Source of the DNA: an uncultured Lachnospiraceae bacterium
GTDB taxonomy: Bacteria > Bacillota > Clostridia > Lachnospirales > Lachnospiraceae
Direction of reading: 5' to 3'
Assembly: GCA_910579615.1 (NCBI GenBank)
Contig: CAJTUA010000014.1
Location: forward strand, 50,731 to 114,730
Length of the DNA: 64,000 bases
Below are positions 34,997 to 42,945 of this stretch, one piece after another. Within the stretch, counting starts at the first letter, position 1, and every line of letters begins with the position of its first letter. The notes under the pieces were generated by a model. It was not told the origin of the DNA and ran no database searches. It saw only the letters and a program-made list of their open reading frames with translations. The translations under genes and the position numbers were made by a program.

Positions 34997-36163
34997 ATGA
35001 AAGAAAAAATTTTTGCGGCACTGCAGCGCGCGGTGGAGCACGGCGATATTGCAGGTGCAAACGTCCTTGTTTTAAAGGATGGCATGGAGCAGGCGTACTG
35101 TGAATATGGTCTTAGGGACATGGAGCATAAGGAAGGAATGAGCCGGGATACGATTTTTCGGATGTATTCCCAGACAAAGCCCATAACCGCGGCGGCAGTG
35201 ATGCTGCTTGTGGCGCAGGGAAAACTTGATCTGAGCGGGTGGCTTGGGGAGTATCTGCCATATTTTTGGGATGTAAATGTGATTCAGGATGGAACGCGTG
35301 TGCCGGCTAAAACGCCGATTATGGTGCGCGATTTGATGAATATGACTTCCGGAATTGTCTATCCGGATGACACACCGTGCGGCATCCTATGCGGAAAGAT
35401 ATTTGGGGAGCTTGCGGACAGGCTTTATGGGAACAACCCGATGACCACGCAGGAATTTGCCGGAAAGATAGCAAAGGCAGGACTTGCCTTTGAGCCGGGG
35501 GAACAGTTTCGCTATGGTGCGTCAGCGGATATCCTTGGGGCGCTTATCGAGGAGATAAGCGGCATGTCCTTCCGGGATTTTTTGATGGAGAATTTCTTTG
35601 GACCGCTTGGGATGAAAGACACGGATTTTTATGTGCCGCAGGAAAAGAGAAGCCGGCTTGCGAAGGTGTATGACTACGGTGAAGCCGGGCTTGTGGAATT
35701 GCGAACAGACCATCTCGGGCTTCGCTATGAACGCGATGTGGTTCCCGCATTCCAGTCCGGTGGGGCAGGGCTTTGCTCAACGCTTGACGACTATGCGAAT
35801 TTTGCGCGTATGCTCCTAAATGGCGGAAACTTCCAGGGAAAACAGATTTTGCCGCAGGCGGCGGTGCGCCATTTGACACACGGGGGGCTAAACGAAAGGC
35901 AAAAGCCATATTTATACGAGGGCTGGGTCTGGATGAGAGGTTATACCTACGGCAACCTGATGCGTGTCTGTGAGGATGAGAGCCAGACAACATTGTTTGC
36001 AGGAAAGGGGGAGTACGGCTGGGATGGCTGGCTTGGCACGTTCTTCTCAAATGAGCCAAAATACGGCATTACGCTGCTGTTTGGCGTACAGCAGATTGGC
36101 ATGGGACAGGCGGCCACTCTTGTTCGCAAAATCAAGAATATCGTTATGGGGGAGCTTGCGTAG
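34997..36163 (+). CDS. Serine hydrolase of the class C beta-lactamase / esterase fold
   Basis: A 388-residue cytosolic penicillin-binding-protein-like hydrolase. The ATG at 34997 has GGAGG 5 bases upstream (34987-34991). The catalytic SxxK is SQTK (residues 56-59) and the second motif is YGAS near residue 175, as in EstB-type esterases (YxN replaced by YxS). The third motif would be in the HTGGLNE-like stretch (here THGGLNERQ). No signal peptide, so cell-wall or antibiotic activity is unlikely; esterase or peptidase action is the better guess. Confidence 0.85.
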   Translation: MKEKIFAALQRAVEHGDIAGANVLVLKDGMEQAYCEYGLRDMEHKEGMSRDTIFRMYSQTKPITAAAVMLLVAQGKLDLSGWLGEYLPYFWDVNVIQDGTRVPAKTPIMVRDLMNMTSGIVYPDDTPCGILCGKIFGELADRLYGNNPMTTQEFAGKIAKAGLAFEPGEQFRYGASADILGALIEEISGMSFRDFLMENFFGPLGMKDTDFYVPQEKRSRLAKVYDYGEAGLVELRTDHLGLRYERDVVPAFQSGGAGLCSTLDDYANFARMLLNGGNFQGKQILPQAAVRHLTHGGLNERQKPYLYEGWVWMRGYTYGNLMRVCEDESQTTLFAGKGEYGWDGWLGTFFSNEPKYGITLLFGVQQIGMGQAATLVRKIKNIVMGELA

Positions 36164-36206
36164 GGCGGAAGGAACTTTCAAAAACCTTGCAAAACTTTCG
36201 TATATC

Positions 36207-36797
36207 CTATTTTACCGTTACCCTGCACTGAAATTCCTTTCCCCTGTAGGCGGCGGTGATGATGGCAGTTCCCTTTCGGACAGCAGTGACTTTTCCGGTG
36301 CCGGATACCCTGGCAACCGTATGGTCACTGCTGCTGTATTTTACGCCGAACACAAAGCGTATACCTTTGATATAAAGATGCGCATTCTGGTTTACGCTAA
36401 GGGTGAGTTCTTTTTTGTTTAATTCTGTCACATGGACGAGGCAGCGGATTTTTTTCCCGTTCTTTCCGCGAAGCACAGCGGTGATTACGGTTTTCCCGCA
36501 CTTTCGCGCACGCACATAGCCGCCGGAGGTGACGGTTGCCACGAGCGGAACCGAGCTTTCGCAGGATGAGATGGTGGCAATCCCGTTGATTTTCAGCGCA
36601 TAGGTATCGCCGGGGGCAAGCAGCACATAGCTTTTTGTAAAATGCAGCGTGAACGGAAGGTGCCACTGCGTAAAGAAGAGCACGGGGCGGCTCTGGGAGA
36701 GGATGAGGAGGATGGCAAGAACCGGAAAAAAGAGTTTCCGGCGTTGGCGGCGGCGTTTTCTTTTTGGGCGGGCAGGAAAAAGCGTAAGGTGCGGCAT
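36207..36797 (-). CDS. Membrane-anchored protein with two bacterial Ig-like (BIG2) domains
   Basis: A 196-residue protein on the minus strand. A very basic start (RPKRKRRRQRRK) and one hydrophobic segment (about 23-45) form an anchor or uncleaved signal. Two Ig-like repeats follow (about 50-125 and 128-196), each ending in the BIG2 pattern; the second is clear (ARVSGTGKVTAVRKGTAIITA). The first Ig-like copy is degenerate and has Cys residues. Such proteins usually sit at the surface and bind carbohydrate or protein, but no binding partner is indicated. It is convergent with the serine hydrolase gene. Confidence 0.75.
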   Translation of the reverse strand: MPHLTLFPARPKRKRRRQRRKLFFPVLAILLILSQSRPVLFFTQWHLPFTLHFTKSYVLLAPGDTYALKINGIATISSCESSVPLVATVTSGGYVRARKCGKTVITAVLRGKNGKKIRCLVHVTELNKKELTLSVNQNAHLYIKGIRFVFGVKYSSSDHTVARVSGTGKVTAVRKGTAIITAAYRGKEFQCRVTVK

Positions 36798-36962
36798 AAC
36801 AGGAACCCCGCGTTTTTTTATATTCTATGCAGCCGGACACGGAAAAAGCAGTTCTTTTTATCGAGGGCACAAAATGCAGAACATGAACTTGTTTGTTTTT
36901 AGTAATAAATTTCTCCTAACACCCGTACAATATGACAAGATATTTTTTAGGTGCGTGCGAAC

Positions 36963-38273
36963 ATGAGTGCTGTGGGACAAAAATTCAATCAATCCGAACG
37001 GTATCACAGGTTTTTCTGTGGGATGCAAAAGGGACAACAAGAAGAAAAGACACTGAAAAAAAGCGGAAGAAAAAATGTAAGAACGGGAGGGATTTTTGGC
37101 AGGAAGAAAACAAAATGTATTCTTGCAATGGTTTGTGTTCTGCTTTTGGCCGCAGGCCTGTTCCCGGTACAGAAAACGGCGGCGGAAGAACTTGCCCTTA
37201 CCAGCGAAGCGTATGTGCTGATGGAAGGCTCCACCGGTGAGATACTTTGCGAGAAGGACGCAACAAAACAGCTGCGCCCGGCAAGCATCACAAAAATCAT
37301 GACACTGCTTCTGATTTTTGAGGCGGTTGAAAGTGGGAAAATCAGCCTGACCGACGAGGTGAGCGTGAGCGAGCACGCGGCGTCCATGGGTGGCTCACAG
37401 GTCTATCTCGAGCCCTATGAAAAGCAGCCAGTTGAAACCATGATTAAATGCATCAGCATCGCGAGCGCGAACGATGCAAGCGTTGCGATGGCAGAGTTTA
37501 TCGCCGGCTCGGAGGAGGCGTTCGTGGCGCAGATGAATGAGCGCGCGGCGCAGCTTGGCATGGAAAATACCCATTTTGTCAATTGCTATGGCCTGGATAC
37601 GGACGGACATTATTCCTGTGCGCTTGACGTGGCGAAAATGTCGCGCGCGCTGATAATGAACCATCCGGAAATCAGCAACTATTCAACGGTATGGATGGAT
37701 ACCTTTGTACATACAACCTCACGGGGCCAGACAGAGTTTGGTCTGACCAATACCAATAAGCTAATCAAATCATACCAGGGGATTACCGGGCTGAAAACCG
37801 GGTCAACCGAGCTTGCAAAGTATTGTCTTTCCGCGACGGCAAGGCGCGATGACATGAATTTGATTGCGGTCATCATGGCGGCACCGGATACAAAAACGCG
37901 CTTTAAGGAAGCGGCGGAGCTACTCAACTATGGTTTTGCAAATTATCAATTGTACCGATATGATTTTTCGGGGGATAACATTGCCCGTGTTCCGGTTAAA
38001 TCCGGGGTGGATAAGGAGATTGCGCTTATACCGCAGCAGGAGTTTTCAAAGCTGTTTGGCAAGGATGTGAAAAAGGATGCGGTGGAACTGGTGTTTACCT
38101 ATGAAAAAGAGCTGTTTGCGCCAGTCGAGGCGGGAACGCCCGCCGGGCGCGCGACATTTTTGTATGAAGGAAAGGAATTAGGCAGTGTGGAGCTTGTCAC
38201 GGCGGATTCCGTGGCAAAAGCGAAATATTCGGATATTCTTTTGTCCGTGTGGAAGCAGTATTTTAAACGCTGA
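36963..38273 (+). CDS. D-alanyl-D-alanine carboxypeptidase, DacF/PBP5 type (first copy)
   Basis: Secreted low-molecular-mass penicillin-binding protein that removes the last D-Ala from peptidoglycan stem peptides. Motifs: SITK (SxxK), SAND (SxN) and KTGS (KTG). An AEEL signal-peptide end lies after a hydrophobic segment. The start is uncertain: the frame opens at a GTG at 36951, and ATG codons at 36963 and 37023 are possible, none with a strong ribosome binding site; the stretch before the signal peptide is unusually long and basic. A C-terminal PBP5 domain (about 340-430) is present. A second, divergent copy lies at 41565. Confidence 0.88.
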   Translation: MSAVGQKFNQSERYHRFFCGMQKGQQEEKTLKKSGRKNVRTGGIFGRKKTKCILAMVCVLLLAAGLFPVQKTAAEELALTSEAYVLMEGSTGEILCEKDATKQLRPASITKIMTLLLIFEAVESGKISLTDEVSVSEHAASMGGSQVYLEPYEKQPVETMIKCISIASANDASVAMAEFIAGSEEAFVAQMNERAAQLGMENTHFVNCYGLDTDGHYSCALDVAKMSRALIMNHPEISNYSTVWMDTFVHTTSRGQTEFGLTNTNKLIKSYQGITGLKTGSTELAKYCLSATARRDDMNLIAVIMAAPDTKTRFKEAAELLNYGFANYQLYRYDFSGDNIARVPVKSGVDKEIALIPQQEFSKLFGKDVKKDAVELVFTYEKELFAPVEAGTPAGRATFLYEGKELGSVELVTADSVAKAKYSDILLSVWKQYFKR

Positions 38274-38276
38274 TTC

Positions 38277-38305
38277 TTGACAACAACAAAAAAAATAGGT
38301 ATAGT
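38277..38305 (+). promoter_or_regulatory. Sigma-A-type promoter of scpAB
   Basis: TTGACA (38277-38282) and TATAGT (38300-38305) with a 17-base spacer, just after the carboxypeptidase stop. The leader to scpA is about 65 bases. Confidence 0.75.
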
Positions 38306-38377
38306 TATAAGGTGTCGGGAATACAGCCGGACGGCGGTTTTTCGCGGCAATAAAAAACACAGAGAATGGGTCTTGGC

Positions 38378-39157
38378 ATGGGAATACCAGTAAAATTGGA
38401 AGCGTTCGAAGGACCGCTTGATTTGCTTTTGCATCTGATTGACAAGAATAAGATAAATATATATGATATCCCGATTGTACAGATTACGGAGCAGTACATG
38501 GACTATATCCGGCAGATGGAGAGAAAAAACCTTGATGTGATGAGTGAATTTCTTGTCATGGCAGCGACATTGCTCCGGATTAAATCGGAAATGCTGCTGC
38601 CAAGGGAAGTCCGCGAGGACGAGGAGGCATCCGACCCGAGGCAGGAGCTTGTGGAGCGCCTCTTAGAGTATAAAATGTACAAATACATATCGCAGGAGCT
38701 AAAGGACCGCGAGATGGACGCGTCCATGGTGCTTTTTAAGGGGAGCACGGTGCCGCAGGAGATTGCGGATTACCGGGAGGAAATCCATGCGGAGGAGCTT
38801 CTGGCTGATTTGACGCTCTCAAAGCTGCACGCGATTTTCCAGTCCGTCATGAAGCGCCAGGAGGATAAAGTTGACCCTATCCGCAGCCAGTTTGGACGGA
38901 TTGAGCGCGAGGAGGTCAATCTGTCGGACAAAATTTTACAGATTCAGCGTTTTGGGATGGAGCACGGGCATTTCAGCTTTCGCGGGCTTTTGGAGCAGAG
39001 CCGGGATAAAATGGAAGTTATCGTCACGTTCCTTGGGATTTTGGAGCTGATGAAGATGGGGCGCGTCGCGATTCGCCAGAAAGAGTTGTTTGAGGATATT
39101 GAGATTGATTATCTGGCTAAGGATGTTGCGCCGGTGGACAATTTTTCATTTGAATGA
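38378..39157 (+). CDS. scpA: Segregation and condensation protein A
   Basis: Kleisin subunit of the SMC-ScpAB condensin that organises and segregates the chromosome. The N-terminus is the typical IPVKLEAFEGPLDLLLHLI, which favours the ATG at 38378 over 38366; the ribosome binding site is weak either way. The C-terminal winged-helix part (about 175-250) includes VTFLGILELMKMGRVAIRQ. The 259-residue length is normal. scpB follows about 100 bases later. Confidence 0.95.
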   Translation: MGIPVKLEAFEGPLDLLLHLIDKNKINIYDIPIVQITEQYMDYIRQMERKNLDVMSEFLVMAATLLRIKSEMLLPREVREDEEASDPRQELVERLLEYKMYKYISQELKDREMDASMVLFKGSTVPQEIADYREEIHAEELLADLTLSKLHAIFQSVMKRQEDKVDPIRSQFGRIEREEVNLSDKILQIQRFGMEHGHFSFRGLLEQSRDKMEVIVTFLGILELMKMGRVAIRQKELFEDIEIDYLAKDVAPVDNFSFE

Positions 39158-39257
39158 TGTGAAGGGGCAGGAGGTATGCCGGTGGGTATTATGGATGCCC
39201 CTTTTCACATTATGTTTGCGCTGTGTGCGTACATTATTTATGATAAAGGGGACAAGT

Positions 39258-39833
39258 ATGGAAAGAAAGGAACTGGAAGCCATCGTGGAGGCCATTCTTT
39301 TTACGATGGGGGAAGCGGTGGAAGTTTCAAGGATTGCGGCTGCGGTGGATTTGGACGAGGATACCGTGCGCAATGTGGTGCGCGGCATGATGGACCGCTG
39401 CAAGGATGAAGGGCGCGGCACTCAGATTATTGAGCTGGAGGATGCCTTCCAGATGTGCACGAAGGCTTCCATGTACGAATATCTGGTGAAAATTGCTCAT
39501 GTTCCCAAAAAGCATGTGCTCACGGATGTTTTGCTTGAGACATTGTCCATCATCGCATACAAGCAGCCAATCACGAAGCAGGAGATTGAGGCAATCCGCG
39601 GGGTAAAGAGTGACCACGCGGTCAATAAGCTGATTGAATATAACCTGGCGTGCGAGGTTGGGCGGATGGATGCGCCGGGAAGACCCATCCTGTTTGGGAC
39701 GACGGAGGATTTCCTGCGCAGCTTCGGGATTTCCTCGCTGGAGGAACTCCCCGCCGTAGACCCGGAAAAACTGGAGAATTTCAAACTGGAGGCGGAGGAG
39801 GAGATTCAGCTTACCCTTGAGATGGAACCATAG
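39258..39833 (+). CDS. scpB: Segregation and condensation protein B
   Basis: Partner of ScpA in the condensin complex; two winged-helix domains. The frame is open from 39090, but the family start is ERKELEAIVEAILF, giving the ATG at 39258. The hallmark LSIIAYKQPITKQEIEAIRG is present near residue 95, followed by GRPILFGTTEDFLRSFGI. The 191-residue length is normal. It is probably transcribed with scpA. Confidence 0.95.
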   Translation: MERKELEAIVEAILFTMGEAVEVSRIAAAVDLDEDTVRNVVRGMMDRCKDEGRGTQIIELEDAFQMCTKASMYEYLVKIAHVPKKHVLTDVLLETLSIIAYKQPITKQEIEAIRGVKSDHAVNKLIEYNLACEVGRMDAPGRPILFGTTEDFLRSFGISSLEELPAVDPEKLENFKLEAEEEIQLTLEMEP

Positions 39834-39899
39834 GGCAAAATGATTGGGGAAGTACAGGAACCCCCATGTTCCACAAATCTTACATTTTTCTTACACAGA

Positions 39900-39928
39900 T
39901 TGAACACAACTTCGCGATATTGTATATA
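39900..39928 (+). promoter_or_regulatory. Sigma-A-type promoter of the VTC/DUF4956 pair
   Basis: TTGAAC (39900-39905) and TATATA (39923-39928), 17 bases apart, in the gap after scpB. Confidence 0.55.
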
Positions 39929-40008
39929 CGGATAAAAAAATGGAAGGCGGAATGCACGAAGGACTAAACCGACGGCGGCATGCCGCGAATCCGGAACGGG
40001 GAGAGCAG

Positions 40009-40806
40009 ATGGCAGGAAACGGTTACATATTTAAGCGGGTCGAAAAAAAGTATATGCTGACGAGGGCACAATATGAGGAATTCATCACGGCAATCGAACC
40101 ATATATGGCAATCGATGAGTACGGCTTGTCCAAAATATGCAATATTTATTTTGATACGGAAAACGATGAGCTTGTGCGCCTTTCAAATGAGAAGCCGGTG
40201 TACAAGGAAAAGTTCCGGCTGCGCAGTTACGGGATTCCGGGACCGGAGGATAAAGTATATCTTGAGCTCAAAAAGAAGTACAGGGACATTGTATACAAAC
40301 GCAGAATCAGCCTGAAGCTTTCTGAGGCGGAGGATTATCTGCTGCGCGGCATACGCCCGCAGAAGGATTCGCAGATTCTGCGGGAGATTGATTATTTTAT
40401 CTCCTTCCATAAAACGGTGCCAAAGCTTTATCTTGCCTATGACCGGACAGCATGGTACGGCAGGGAGGACAAGGAGTTCCGCATGACCTTTGACTCCCAT
40501 ATCCGAAGCCGCAGGAACCATCTTTCCCTGGCCTTTGGGGATGTTGCGGACGAGCTTTTTGAACAGGAATACTGGCTGCTTGAGATTAAGGCGGTGGGCG
40601 CGTACCCGCTTTGGCTGGTAAGGAAAATGGAGGAGCTTTCTCTCTACCCGGTATCTTTTTCAAAATATGGCACCATCTACAAAAAGGAAGTTGCAGCCAG
40701 CATGGCAAGGCGTGCGGTGGATTTTCAGGGGAACATGCGGTTTTTGGACCAACAACAAACAAACCAGACCAAAGGAGAAGAAAACTATGTTTACCAGTAT
40801 AATTGA
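40009..40806 (+). CDS. VTC-domain (polyphosphate polymerase-like) protein
   Basis: A 265-residue protein with the catalytic tunnel fold of the VTC/CYTH class, which in yeast makes polyphosphate from ATP. Key residues are seen along the strands: FKRVEKKYML, NIYFDTEND, KEKFRLRSYG, YLELKKKY, YKRR, REIDYF, YDRTAWYG and LLEIK. The frame opens at 39940; GGGGAG before the ATG at 40009 and the family start favour that codon. It overlaps the DUF4956 gene by 20 bases. In other bacteria these two genes often stand with a CotH kinase gene, which is missing here. Polymer synthesis is inferred from the family. Confidence 0.85.
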   Translation: MAGNGYIFKRVEKKYMLTRAQYEEFITAIEPYMAIDEYGLSKICNIYFDTENDELVRLSNEKPVYKEKFRLRSYGIPGPEDKVYLELKKKYRDIVYKRRISLKLSEAEDYLLRGIRPQKDSQILREIDYFISFHKTVPKLYLAYDRTAWYGREDKEFRMTFDSHIRSRRNHLSLAFGDVADELFEQEYWLLEIKAVGAYPLWLVRKMEELSLYPVSFSKYGTIYKKEVAASMARRAVDFQGNMRFLDQQQTNQTKGEENYVYQYN

Positions 40807-41458
40807 TTCTACAAACGGTATGACGATTTCAAATGTAGTCCTGCTGACCGTCTGTTCCATCATTTTTGGGCTTTTGCTCTCGGTGACATATATGTCAAAA
40901 GGAAAGTACACGAAAAGCTTTGCAATTACGTTGGTGATTTTGCCGGCGGTTGTCCAGATTGTCATTATGATGGTCAACGGAAGTGTGGGAACCGGCGTGG
41001 CAATCGCGGGGGCGTTCGGTCTTGTGCGTTTCCGCTCCCAGCCTGCAAATGCAAAGGAAATCAGCGTGATTTTCCTTGCGATGGCAATCGGCTTAACCAA
41101 CGCGATGGGGTATCTGACCTACGCACTCTTTGCCACCATTGTTTTCTGTATTCTCTTGTTCGTGCTTGACCACTCAAGATTCGGCGAGACGAAGCAGCGC
41201 ATACGGGAGATAAAGATTACCATCCCGGAAAGCCTTGATTACACGAATGTATTTGACGACCTATTTGCCGAGTATTTAAAAACCGTGTCGCTTGAGCGGG
41301 TGAAGACAACCAATATGGGCAGCATGTTCGAGCTGACCTACATGGCAGAGTTTGCCTCGGAGACGCGCCAGAAGGAATTTATCGACGCTGTGCGCTGCCG
41401 CAACGGGAATCTGACCGTGCTCGTTGCGCGCCCGATGGAAAACGTGGAAATGATTTAA
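40787..41458 (+). CDS. DUF4956 membrane protein
   Basis: A 223-residue protein with about four membrane helices in the first 140 residues, then a soluble tail of about 90. The central segment AGAFGLVRFRSQPANAKEIS is characteristic of DUF4956. AAGGAG lies before the ATG at 40787; an earlier in-frame start at 40667 lies deep in the VTC gene and is rejected. The tight overlap with the VTC gene suggests a complex, perhaps export or membrane docking of the polymer. Confidence 0.87.
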   Translation: MFTSIIDSTNGMTISNVVLLTVCSIIFGLLLSVTYMSKGKYTKSFAITLVILPAVVQIVIMMVNGSVGTGVAIAGAFGLVRFRSQPANAKEISVIFLAMAIGLTNAMGYLTYALFATIVFCILLFVLDHSRFGETKQRIREIKITIPESLDYTNVFDDLFAEYLKTVSLERVKTTNMGSMFELTYMAEFASETRQKEFIDAVRCRNGNLTVLVARPMENVEMI

Positions 41459-41564
41459 TGGGAAATATAAGGCATAGACAAAGCATCTTTTTCATATTCT
41501 GAACCGATGGCAAAAATAATGTCCGCACTGTAGCGAAAACAGGCTGCGGTGGAAATGAGGGAAT

Positions 41565-42848
41565 ATGGGATTGCGACGGAAAAAAAATCTGCTTTGTCTG
41601 TGTCTTTTTTGTATGCTTTTGTGTCTGTGCCGTGGGAATCCTCCGGTGTCCGCGCGCGCGCAGGTTTTTTTTGCACACGGGGAGGAGACAGATGCAAAAG
41701 AAGTGGAGCGCATCACTCCAAGGGGGCTTTACGCCTACGCCTCCTGCCTGCTTGACGCAGAAAACGACAGGGTGCTATTTGAAAACCACGGAAACGAAGC
41801 GCTGCCGATGGCAAGCACAACAAAAATCATGACCCTGATTGTGCTGTTAGAGCATGCTTCGATGGATGATGTTGTGACCGTGTCCGGGAACGCGGCGGCG
41901 CAGCCGGATGTGCAGCTAAACATCCGCACGGGGGAACAGTACCGTCTCGGTGACCTCGTCTATTCCCTGATGCTAGAAAGCCACAACGATGTTGCCGTAG
42001 CCTTAGCGGAGCATGTCGGGGGCAGTGTGGAGGGATTCTGCGCATTGATGAATGCGAAGGCGGCGGCGCTTGGCCTTACGAATACATGCTTTGAGACACC
42101 GAATGGACTTGACTCGGAAAATCACCATACGACAGCCATAGAATTGTCGAAAATCGCTTCCTACGCTATTAAGAATCCGGAATTTATCAAAATCACAAAC
42201 ACCACTTCCTACCAGTTTAATGAGCTGACAACCGGACGCTCCTTTACCGTCTCGAACAAGAACCGCTTCCTCTACATGATGGAGGGGGCAATCGGCGTCA
42301 AAACCGGATTTACCGGGAAGGCGGGATACTGCTTTGTCGGGGCGCTAAAGAGAGGGGAGTACACGCTGATTGCCACCATGCTTGCGTGCGGGTGGCCGCC
42401 GAACAAAAGCTACAAATGGAGCGACACGCAAAGGCTGATGAGTTACGGTCTGGAGCATTTCCGGCGGCAGCCTTTCACGGAGCGCGCAAATGTTTCTGTG
42501 AACGGGGAACCCACGGCGGCAGGGGAGATTTCGGATTTGGAGGAATACCACAACGTTATCTTCGTGGAGGGAGGGGTTGCCGATGAGGTACATATCGCGG
42601 CGGACGCGCTTGCCGTGGAGCCGCTTTTGATGGCGGACTGGGAACAGCCATCCGTTGAAATCCGCTTTGAGACGGAGCTTACCGCCCCGGTAGCCGCGGG
42701 GGAAGTGGTTGGTTCCATCACATACTGCATTGATGGCACGGAATACGCCGCGACAAGGATTCGGACGCTTGAGGCAGTGGCAGAACCGGATTTTTTCTAT
42801 TGGCTGCAAAGGGTAATATGGCGTTGGAAAACGGGGGATCTTTTTTGA
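41565..42848 (+). CDS. D-alanyl-D-alanine carboxypeptidase, DacF type (second copy)
   Basis: A 427-residue secreted carboxypeptidase with a signal peptide (about 1-32, Cys/Leu-rich). Motifs: STTK (SxxK), SHND (SxN) and KTGF (KTG). The C-terminal beta domain ends in a short hydrophobic/basic tail (FFYWLQRVIWRWK), which may act as an amphipathic membrane anchor as in PBP5. It differs clearly from the copy at 36963, so this is not a recent duplication. Sporulation-linked DacF action is possible but not shown. Confidence 0.9.
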   Translation: MGLRRKKNLLCLCLFCMLLCLCRGNPPVSARAQVFFAHGEETDAKEVERITPRGLYAYASCLLDAENDRVLFENHGNEALPMASTTKIMTLIVLLEHASMDDVVTVSGNAAAQPDVQLNIRTGEQYRLGDLVYSLMLESHNDVAVALAEHVGGSVEGFCALMNAKAAALGLTNTCFETPNGLDSENHHTTAIELSKIASYAIKNPEFIKITNTTSYQFNELTTGRSFTVSNKNRFLYMMEGAIGVKTGFTGKAGYCFVGALKRGEYTLIATMLACGWPPNKSYKWSDTQRLMSYGLEHFRRQPFTERANVSVNGEPTAAGEISDLEEYHNVIFVEGGVADEVHIAADALAVEPLLMADWEQPSVEIRFETELTAPVAAGEVVGSITYCIDGTEYAATRIRTLEAVAEPDFFYWLQRVIWRWKTGDLF

Positions 42849-42903
42849 AAAGATAGAAAAATAACCAAAAATGAAAAAATAAGATGCACAAATCGCCGGG
42901 ATA

Positions 42904-42912
42904 TGGTACAAT
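42904..42912 (+). promoter_or_regulatory. Extended -10 promoter of the SNF2 helicase gene
   Basis: TGG followed by TACAAT (42907-42912) makes an extended -10 element. The -35 position (ATGCAC, 17 bases upstream) is weak. AAGGAGG precedes the ATG at 42946. Confidence 0.5.
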
Positions 42913-42945
42913 ATCAGAATAAGGTTTTTAAGGAGGTTTTTTCAC

